Source: Silene noctiflora (lineage: Eukaryota > Streptophyta > Magnoliopsida > Caryophyllales > Caryophyllaceae). From it: 20,280 nucleotides of DNA. The stretch lies in contig VHZZ01000409.1 in the NCBI GenBank assembly GCA_009801015.1, positions 1-20,280 on the forward strand, in the 5' to 3' direction. This document shows positions 1-7,572 of the stretch, in pieces (position 1 is the first letter of the stretch; the number at the start of each line of letters is the position of its first letter). Under the pieces are notes generated by a model that was not told the origin of the DNA, made no database searches, and was given only the letters and a program-made list of their open reading frames with translations. Position numbers and translations under genes: made by a program.

Positions 1-305
1 CTTACACAAAAGATCCACTGAACGTGGACAGCCCCAAAAAGGTAAAAGAGGGCCGTTGGCCCGCACCGCAGGTGCTCTACCCAAACCCGAGCGCGAGCCG
101 GGCCGGGCGGGCGCGCGCGTGTGTGTGTTTGGACCGAAACCCATAGGCCCAACAAACACTACAAAAGCCTCCTTGGTCCAATCTCTTACTCCTACTAAGA
201 AGTAGAAGTAATATAAACTAGAGGAAAAGAGCTCTCCCCACCAATGTGGGATAGAGAACAAACCAAAAATTGGTTTTGAGCTTTTGTTTGGCATCACTTC
301 CAACA
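1..305 (-). mobile_element. LTR fragment, probably of a Copia-like or TRIM-type retrotransposon, cut by the window edge
   Basis: Read on the minus strand, the segment starts at position 305 with TGTTGGAAGTGATGCC, a typical plant LTR 5' end. It continues with a palindromic CCCACATTGGTGGG block (about 239-252) and a TATA-like TTTATATTA (about 210-218), which suits an LTR promoter. A very GC-rich stretch follows, with GC and GT dinucleotide runs around 90-130. The far end (CA) lies outside the window. The bases beyond 305 contain neither a clear polypurine tract nor a primer-binding site, so I cannot tell a 5' LTR from a 3' or solo LTR. No coding domain is visible. The assignment rests on the terminus and promoter layout only. 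Confidence 0.45.
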
Positions 306-1928
306 CCTCTAGTTAAGTTTCTGGTAAAAATACGACTGACTAATTTAACTGGTGAAGTCATTGAATAAGTGGGTAATTGCAATATGTTGCTTGCTTTGAT
401 GGATCCCGGACCAAACAATGAGATGATTTACGTGCGTCAAATAGTAGTGACAATAAATGGCAATTGATTTTTCACTAGAAATTTGTGGACTTAAAACTTA
501 TAGCCTTGTAGGTCCTATGACTATATAATATGTTGACTAATGTGACAATTTTAGGAAATGTCAAAGGGCTAATTAATGTCACAAATGCAGTTTTACGTAA
601 TCAATAAGGCAACTAATGCACTCTAATCACCTTCATGTGTCCGCATTCCAAATTTCTAAGTTGAAAAATTTCTTTCCCTAATCAATTAAATTTTTCTTTA
701 TTTGTTTAGTTATATACTTATACAAAATTCGTCTTAGTTATTTACGGATAATGTTTTGGGATAAAATTTCTTATTGACATGATGTACGATGATCTACTAC
801 ACTATAGTGTACCCACAGAAATTTCTCTTCCAAGTAACCGAGAGAAATTTCTCTTATATTTGTCAATCATTCTTTGAGGCAAAACTAATCTCATTAAGGG
901 CCTCCTTGAAAACATGCGCTTGTTACTTACATTTTTTTCATTGTTTATGTTTTACTTATATTTCTAGGGGTGGCTCATAGCCTTGCACATAGCGCTATGA
1001 GAATATAGGAAATTTTCTTTATAGTTACCAAAAAAAACTTCCAAAAACAAGAAAAATCCACAATATAATCAATTAATCATAATGTATTGTAATCTGGTAC
1101 GAACAAACATATTCCCTTGAAATAAATCAATAATGAGGTGCCACAAATTACTTCGTATTCTCTCCATCCTAATTATTTATTTATCTTTAATTAGAATGCC
1201 TCACAAAGAATAAAAAAAGCAAACAAATAATTTGGATAAAGTTAGTATTTAAAAACAAACATCTCAATTTCACCCACAAATTTTTTTCTTTGAAATTTAA
1301 GACACCTAAGCAGTAAGCATATATTTTAAACAGCCTGTTTTGCTTACCCTTTTCACTTACCCTCTCACGTACAAACTTGTCTTATATCACAAGCTTGGAT
1401 TTAACCCGTCACAAATAAAAATTTATATATTTTAAAACGATTTTTCTATCATACTATATCTTAAGCGAGCGTATATATTTTTATGTTGCTTAAAATGCAT
1501 ACTTGAAAATAAAGTTGATGAAAAACTAAACAAATTTGTTACCAAATTGTTCATAATATATATCCAAATATCCCAAAACCGATTTTTAAATTTCTCATAG
1601 TGATAAGACACATGACAACCTAGCATGAAATGTGAAGTTAGCCTACTCCATACGAAAACACCCCACCTAGTGCAAACAAAATGTGACCGTTTAATATAGA
1701 CGTCAATTTTGTCACATTATTATGCACATTATTTCATTTCATTATTTAATTATTTTATTAATATTCACATTAATTTCATTTAATTATAAAGGCCTACTAA
1801 TTACTAATTACTTTTCCTCTCCCTCCCTTAAATTCTACGCATGACATTTCACAAAACTTGGTCACACTCGTGAACGTATAACTCTTACAAACGCTCTTCA
1901 CATTCCTCTCATCCAACCAAAATTCTCT
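306..1928. other. AT-rich intergenic region without recognisable genes
   Basis: About 1.6 kb of AT-rich sequence. The few open frames are short and have no protein-like composition. Around 1150-1195 there is a weak resemblance to one end of a Stowaway-type MITE, but no matching second end was found. A repeated AGAAATTTCTC palindrome lies at about 817-855. The last few hundred bases presumably contain the upstream regulatory region of the gene at 2008. Confidence 0.5.
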
Positions 1929-1935
1929 TATATAA
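1929..1935 (+). promoter_or_regulatory. TATA box of the DUF688-type gene
   Basis: TATATAA lies 73 bases upstream of the ATG at 2008. This predicts a transcription start near 1960-1970 and a short 5' UTR of about 40 bases. The flanking CT- and CA-rich sequence is typical of plant core promoters. The call is inferred from position and consensus only. Confidence 0.5.
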
Positions 1936-2007
1936 TCACTCACCCCGGAAATTCAATTATCGTATATTTCTGCTCACCCCAGTAGTACCCTGTTTCCAAT
2001 ATCAACA

Positions 2008-2994
2008 ATGTCCTTTCGCGATGAACTCATCGCCACACCACCGAAACTAACCCTGTCATCATTCCCAACTCACAAGGCCTTACCGCCGACACCCGGTGCC
2101 TTAACACCACCATTACAACCCACGGTGTCAATACCATTTCTATGGGAAGAAGTACCGGGCCGGCCGAGGCTAAATACCCTATTAAGCCCGTATAAGCCCA
2201 AGAGTTTTAGATGCTTAGAACTCCCACCTAGGTTGTTGCAAATGCCTTCATCTCCAACAACTGTGTTAGATGGGCCTAAAGTGGGCCGGACTTTATCTCA
2301 TAAGTTTTTCTTAGAAGATATTAGCCCAAATAGTTTAACGGATAATTGTCGGTTGGGCGTCGTCGATGGGTCGGGTTTAGAAAATGGGCCTTATAGATGG
2401 GCTAGTGATGATGGTACAAAATGGGATCAAATTGTTGAAAAGCCCAATGGTGAATTTTCTAATTTAGGAGGTAAAAGTAAAAGTGTAAGAAGTGAGGTTG
2501 ATATTGAAGGGAGAATGACAAGATTTAAGAGGAAAAGTAAAGGAAGTTTTCACAAATTGTCATACAAGAGTACTCGTTTACTTGTAAGTTTCCGCAAATA
2601 TTTATGTAAGACGGTTTGTTGATAACTTCTTTTACAATAATAAGGGTCATGATTTTCTTATAAATTGAATCTGTATTCGGTAGACTATCTATTTGTTTTC
2701 TTGTAGGATTTCTTCTCGTAAAAGAAAATTTTCGATGAGTATAATTAACTTGTTATTTTACTAGTTGAGACATTATTTACGAGTAAAAGTTGAGTGATTG
2801 TGAATTAGAATATTTTTGGTTTACGAGTTTTATCATACAAATTACGGAGTTTGGAGTTCAAATCTCTTGTAACATTGTTCATGATATGTATGTAGGAAAA
2901 CATCTATCAAGGCCTCAGGCAAATGTTAGTACGAAGATGCAAGGAAGGCGATCTTGGAACAAAAGCGAGCACATTGAAGATTTCAAAGGCTTGA
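2008..2994 (+). CDS. DUF688-like small plant protein (function unknown), two-exon model
   Basis: The first exon is open from ATG 2008. Near residues 45-54 it encodes IPFLWEEVPGRP, the (V/I)PFxWEExPGxP motif characteristic of the plant DUF688 family, preceded by a proline- and threonine-rich stretch. The rest is polar, with a basic KRKSKGSFHKLSYKS segment near the end. At 2584 there is a strong donor (CTT|GTAAGT) in phase 0, and at 2896 an acceptor (TATGTAG|GAA). Joining 2008-2583 to 2896-2994 gives about 224 residues ending at TGA 2992-2994. Without splicing the frame ends at 2622 (204 residues). The spliced version is preferred because the donor is strong and the added tail (NIYQGLRQMLVRRC) is plausible for the family, but this is inference. 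There is no signal peptide or membrane segment. The molecular role of DUF688 proteins is not established. Confidence 0.6.
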
Positions 2995-3247
2995 AAACGG
3001 AGTCAGAGAGCATGTACAAAGGGGAGGATGGATTTGGACTTGTGACCCATCGACACAGGACCACCGTCTCAGCGGTTACAAATAGAAGTTCTGTTATTGT
3101 AAGGGTAGAAAAATCTAATGGTCATTCCTAGGCTTAAAGTACATGGTACTGTAGTTACTGACAAAATTTTAAAATGTTGATGAATAATCTGCCTGTAATA
3201 ACTAATAAGCTATATATTCCTTGAAATTAATAACAAGGGAAATTTGA

Positions 3248-4968
3248 TCATAATTCGACCCCTGGCCCAAACTCTTGGACAGTAGTTGCAGCAAGTGTTA
3301 GAACGTCCATGAATGCGCTGAATGATGCACGAAGAAATCTAGCTCCCACTGCTTCGAAATGCCTGTGTAAAAATTCCAATAAGGTGCTGAGAACTTAGAG
3401 AATTCGTATGGATAGGATGAAAGAAGGATGGTGCATATAAATGTATATAATCGGTTGTGTTTGGTTTTTTTTTGGGTTGGTTCCTATACTAGTCACTTCG
3501 AGTCATTTTGGGGGTGGGGAGATCAGGTTTGAGGAAGTTTATTCCGCGCCATGTTCTGTACTTGTGCAGTTAAACTTGCATTTCAAATTAGTCATTTTGG
3601 GTCCTCTTGGGCTCATAGATTCCGATCAAATTGTTAGAGACGGATAATTTGGTAGGAGCAGTTTTGACAGTAAATCTCTATAAATATAAAGGAGACAGGC
3701 GATCAAGAAATCACGATTTTCAACTTAAAACGATAACTCACACTGCAAGATTCCCATCGGAGACTGAAATCACCCTCTTTACTTTACCTGGTTGCAACTG
3801 AAAACAGATACAATTAACCAAATGTTGAGGAGAAACAGTAAGGAGCATTGCAGCGAAAGATTAAGCATTTAGGAGTACCTCTTTGTCAACATTTAGTGCA
3901 GCACAAACAATTGAAGCCTTCTCATGTGATTCAAACTTTACTTCTAAGTCGCTGCACAATAGGGAGAAAACTGAAAACTTGATGTCTAGTCTCAGAAAAG
4001 AAGAAAAATGAACAATTTTTGAGATTCAAACTTCCAATAAACGCAGTTCAATCTTAAGAAGCAATTGATCTTATAATCTTCCAACAGTTCAGTTCAGGAT
4101 TTCATTAGTTCATTTCCGTTCAATCCAAAAGAACAAAGCCTAAAGAAACGGAAACAAGTCTTGCAACAGCTTTTCATGATTACAAAACCAAACCAGTTTA
4201 TATTTCAAAGTACCAGGAGTTTACAGAACATAAACATTCCAAGTTTCGATTTTTGTTTTGCCACCAATCCAAGTTACTTCAAATCTGAAGACTGCAGGGT
4301 AGAACTACGATCAACTATGTCGAAAATTTTGTTAAACTCGAACTCTAGACACATGCACACTACACTAACTGCTTAGATTGGCACCCCCACCCTTACTGTT
4401 ATTTCTTTCTCCTTCCCCTTAAGGCTATATTATTACATATGCCTGGTGCGCCTTTTCGACAATACTAATCTCGTAAACCACTCCGACCCACTATCGACAG
4501 TCAACTAATTTCAATTTCCCTTCCCTCAATAATCAAATACAATATCAAAATGATAAGTAAATAACTTTGCAATCATACCTCAGAAATGCATTGAAAAACA
4601 GTAAAGAGTAAACTATATAGCATTCATTACTCCCAAGTGCTATCTATATGCAACAGGCCACCACATGGTTTTTCTAAATATGATCAGGTTACAATTACCC
4701 TTTGTAACCCTATTTATCCAAAGAATATTTACTGTTCTTTCTGCCTCATTCATTTGTTTACTTTTTTATTCCTTATGACATGTATTTCAATCAAAGGTAA
4801 ACAAATGAACAGTAGGGAGGGAGCAGTTCACTACTACTAATGGAAGTAAGAAAAAGAAAAAGATTATATAATCATGAGGAGTAAACTAAGTTCAAATAAT
4901 CACACTTATAAATGGAGAGATAGAGACCAACTGAAGTAGCATGGAGAGGGAAGGGTTTGAGCTTCCAT
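3248..4968 (-). CDS. PCC1: EKC/KEOPS complex subunit Pcc1, four exons, complete
   Basis: Pcc1 is the small dimerising subunit of the KEOPS/EKC complex, which makes the N6-threonylcarbamoyl modification at A37 of ANN-decoding tRNAs. The exons, in coding order on the minus strand, are 4968-4928, 3951-3879, 3797-3742 and 3362-3248. Phases match at every junction and give 94 residues, close to the family's usual 85-100. Recognisable segments are FSCDLEVKFESHEKASIV (residues 12-29), LNVDKELQPGKVKR (33-46), SVSDGNLAVHFEAVGARFLR (49-68) and ASFSAFMDVLTLA (69-81). These match the Pcc1/CTAG fold, whose strand-helix-strand-strand-helix pattern ends in the conserved RxxxxSFxxFxDxLxLA helix. All acceptors are AG and all donors begin with GT; the first donor (TTG|GTCTCT) is weak, so exon 1 is the least certain part. 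The gene converges with the DUF688-like gene, and the stop codons are about 250 bases apart. A telo-box lies about 100 bases upstream of the ATG. No lesions are seen, so it is likely functional. Confidence 0.88.
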
Positions 4969-5064
4969 TCTTTTCTCTACAAATTTGGACTGATCACAGT
5001 TATAAATTCTGAACAAGTGAATTAGTGACTTTTTTTTAATGCTCTAAAAAAAACTAAGTTGTAT

Positions 5065-5073
5065 TTAGGGTTT
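5065..5073 (-). promoter_or_regulatory. Telo-box (AAACCCTAA) upstream of PCC1
   Basis: On the minus strand the sequence reads AAAACCCTAAATAC, which contains the telo-box AAACCCTAA about 97 bases upstream of the PCC1 start codon. In plants this element is known to be enriched just upstream of, or in the 5' leader of, genes for ribosomal proteins and translation factors. That fits a tRNA-modification gene. Its function here is inferred. Confidence 0.45.
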
Positions 5074-5121
5074 TAAACAAAACTATTTACGCTAAATGAG
5101 TCTATGGCTCTATGCAGGATC

Positions 5122-5335
5122 TTTTTTTTTTTTTTTTTTTTTTTCTCGATTGTTACAAGTTAAATTTGCTATCTAGCGACTCACGTATATCTTAATTAAG
5201 TATTTTTAGTTTTCTTTATCTAACGAAACGCGTATACATATTCGCACTACAATAGAGGAGAGGAAAATTCGAACTTGAGACCTATTGTCCACAATATCAC
5301 CGCCTTAACCATTAGACTAAGGAATCTTCGGTAAG
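5122..5335 (-). mobile_element. tRNA-derived SINE with poly(A) tail
   Basis: On the minus strand the segment begins near 5335 with a pol III A-box-like stretch, TTAGTCTAATGGTTAAGGCG (5301-5320). A B-box-like AAGTTCGAATTTTCC (5262-5276) follows about 25 bases later, the spacing of tRNA-derived internal promoters. A tRNA-unrelated body of about 115 bases leads to 23 consecutive A residues (T on the plus strand, 5122-5144). This layout is that of a plant tRNA-derived SINE. The flanks AAGATCC (after the tail) and AAGATTCC (before the 5' end) may be a decayed target duplication. There is no coding capacity. It lies about 150 bases upstream of PCC1 in the same orientation. Confidence 0.6.
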
Positions 5336-5540
5336 TTTAGTGGGATGGTTGTTTACCTCATATCCTTGACTATCCTTGACCATAATATTAGGGATTCAGA
5401 GCTTTTACATTATGTAAATAGAGCAACTCACATCCTTAGCCTTTAGGGATTTGACTCTTATCAATGCAAAATGGTTGTGGATAACTGATGGTAAACTCTC
5501 CGAGTCCGTGACTTAAAAAACAAATACGTATACCACTGAT

Positions 5541-6697
5541 AAAAGTTTATTTTCGCAGTACAATTTTTACTTATTTTAGTACTTTTTACATCAAATTTTC
5601 AATTTGTTACCCTTCACTAAAAAACACATCAAACCTAATTTTCTCTACCTTTTCTCTACCTGCCTTCTCTCTCTCTATTGTTAACACATCAACCTTCTCC
5701 TAAATTCTTCTTCAATTATGAACGATTATTCGAATGAAGAGCAATTATTTAATTCGTTAATCCCAGATTAGTAATTTAATTGACTCTTTCTTGTATTATT
5801 ATTCCTTTTTAATTAGGGTTTTATGTCTAAATTAACTAATTGCTAATTTGTGTATGGTGGGTTTGTTGTTGGTAGTTTAGCATATAGCTTCACTGGTGTT
5901 GTTCGATGGTGGTCCGCCGGCAACGCTAGCAACTGTTGTGACGGAGGGTGTGGTGGTTTATGAGATTAATGAATTACGTGGTAACGAAGGGGACGTTGGT
6001 CGGCAAAGGGTAGTAAAAGCAGTACATAGTAGTACATATTGCAATTTCTTAGTTTTTTTTTTCTTGATTTCAAACCATGCTACCCACCTTTTGATTTCAA
6101 GTGCCTAATATTCAAAATCCCTTTACTATTAATGCTTAGGTTTTGAGTAACAAAGTTTCAATTTTCAATGAAACTAATGACTACCTGATTCATGCGTTAG
6201 GGACGAAAAACATGCATTTTTTTTTTGTGTGAATTATCAGTCGTTTGTATTGTATTGTTAATAAAGTGGAATTTTAGATGAAAGAGAGAAAAAACATTAG
6301 AGAGAGGTGGGAGAGGGAATATGGGAGGGGAAATGAGAAGGTAATATTGTCACACGCGTACTAAGGGCTTGTTTGGTTGACATAAGGGAAGTAAAGTTCA
6401 CGGGAACTTCAAGTTCACGTGAATTTCCAATTCATGTAAATTTCTAAAAAGTGTTTGGTTCGCATGTGAGAAGTTATTTCATGAGGGAACTTTTAATGAC
6501 CAAAGGGGGCTTGGTGAGTGACTTCCCACATAATGGAAGAAGTAGATTCATGTGGGAAGTTCTACTTCCCATGATTTTGGCAACCAAACAAGATCATGGT
6601 TTTACCCTTCCTAGAAAGTTTAAGATCCCATGATTTTAATGAGCAACCAAATAAGCCTTAAGATGAGTAAAATGTGTAGTGCGAAAATCAGAACCCC
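5541..6697. mobile_element. Mutator-like non-autonomous element with long terminal inverted repeats
   Basis: The left end (from about 5541) reads TTTTCGCAGTACAATTTTTA followed by CTTATTTTAGTAC. The reverse complement of the right end (from 6697 inward) reads TTTTCGCACTACACATTTTA then CTCATCTTA. After skipping the MITE at 6365-6658 it continues GTACGCGTGTGAC and into a CT-rich block, as the left arm does (to about 5690, ending TTCTCTCTCTCTATTG). The inverted arms are therefore about 130-150 bases long with many differences, so the element is old. The interior (about 5690-6270) has only short degenerate frames and no transposase. Long inverted ends beginning with a GGGGTTCTGATTTTCGC-type sequence suggest a MULE. 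No convincing 9-bp target duplication was found. Confidence 0.55.
6365..6658. mobile_element. Tourist-like (PIF/Harbinger) MITE, 294 bp, with TAA target duplication
   Basis: The ends are GGGCTTGTTTGGTTG (left) and, on the other strand, AGGCTTATTTGGTTG (right), 13 of 15 identical. Both sides are flanked by TAA (6362-6364 and 6659-6661). The trinucleotide TWA target site and these termini are typical of Tourist-like MITEs mobilised by PIF/Harbinger transposases. Extra internal copies of the GCAACCAAA motif occur near 6578-6590. There is no coding capacity; the open frame across it is accidental. It is inserted in the right terminal repeat of the older element at 5541-6697. Confidence 0.8.
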
Positions 6698-6942
6698 TTT
6701 TATTAATTATTTTCACTTATATAAAATTAAAATAAATACACTATAAATTGTTTTAATATGAAATTATCGATCCAAAATTACATGCATTATGTATATAACA
6801 TGATCCGGTATTGCCTAAACCAACCCGGTTCGATTTGTCGCCTAATGATAACTCGTCAAGAATAGTAACCGATCGAGCCCGTTATTATCCTAGTATAACC
6901 CGATTACCCGAACCCAATCTAACCGACTCATGTTGTCCCGAT

Positions 6943-7323
6943 CTAGGTAGCACAGACACTCCTCCTAATCAGCCGTCTCGTGTCCGACATCGTGTCTGAC
7001 ACGACACTCATCGGACACACGCCGGACACGCCTAAATGTGTCGGATACCAATAAATGAGGAATGAGATGTCGAAAGACTGAAAAAGATTGATTAGAAGAC
7101 GAGTTTGAGTGGGAAATGAGAATAAGTTATAGTCAAAGTCAAATTTCAGCTTCAATTATTTAAATTTAATATCGAAGACATTTACAAAAATAAAATGATA
7201 CGATAATTTTAACTATAATATATATTTTATTAAATTTAAATAACGTGTCCCGTATCGTAAATTTTATGGGATGTCGTGTCACGTGTCCGTGTCAGTGTCC
7301 GTGTCCGTTTTGATACTACATAG
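6943..7323. mobile_element. hAT-like MITE, 381 bp, with perfect 8-bp target duplication
   Basis: The element is flanked by identical 8-base copies of GTCCCGAT (6935-6942 and 7324-7331). Its ends are CTAGGTAGCACAGACAC and, on the opposite strand, CTATGTAGTATCAAAAC, which are partly matching inverted termini. The subterminal regions are full of GTGTCCG/CGGACAC repeats in both orientations (about 6975-7050 and 7272-7308), which could form a fold-back. An 8-bp duplication points to the hAT superfamily. It has no coding capacity and ends about 250 bases upstream of the TAP46 start codon. Confidence 0.7.
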
Positions 7324-7511
7324 GTCCCGATACATAACCGATCCGATTGACGATTGCCACTTGTACACATTCCTGACTCTTCTACAAAACCAGTCGACCA
7401 TACGCCCATACCTCATCAAGGCCACAGTAAAATTCACAGCATTTTAACATTTTTCATTTCCCCAATTCGACGAAATTTTCCGATACACCGGAAACCAATC
7501 AACCGAATACT

Positions 7512-7520
7512 AAACCCTAA
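7512..7520 (+). promoter_or_regulatory. Telo-box (AAACCCTAA) upstream of TAP46
   Basis: AAACCCTAA lies about 52 bases before the ATG, probably in the 5' leader or at the transcription start. The region between the MITE (ending 7331) and the ATG is short (about 240 bases), so the core promoter must lie here or within the MITE. In plants the element is known from genes of the translation machinery. Activity here is inferred. Confidence 0.5.
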
Positions 7521-7572
7521 TCCCCAAATTCACGCATCAATTTTCAGTCTCTCTCTTCGATTCTAAGTAACA

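Noticed and set aside
216..314. AACTAGAGG and CCTCTAGTT as inverted repeat across the LTR edge
   Set aside because: Nine bases only, one copy inside and one outside the LTR, with no matching element structure; probably chance.
817..855. Two AGAAATTTCTC palindromes as heat shock elements
   Set aside because: They lie more than 1 kb from the nearest start codon, and such AT-rich palindromes are expected by chance.
1150..1195. One end of a Stowaway-type MITE
   Set aside because: The start resembles the CTCC(A/G)TCC-type terminus, but no matching inverted end or TA duplication was found.
3230..3398. Open, protein-like frame on the plus strand
   Set aside because: It is the antisense of PCC1 exon 4; the minus-strand reading has a clear family match and splice sites, and the plus reading has none.
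5262..5320. Possible tRNA gene (A and B boxes)
   Set aside because: The cloverleaf cannot be completed, the acceptor stem is missing, and a poly(A) tail follows; a SINE fits better.
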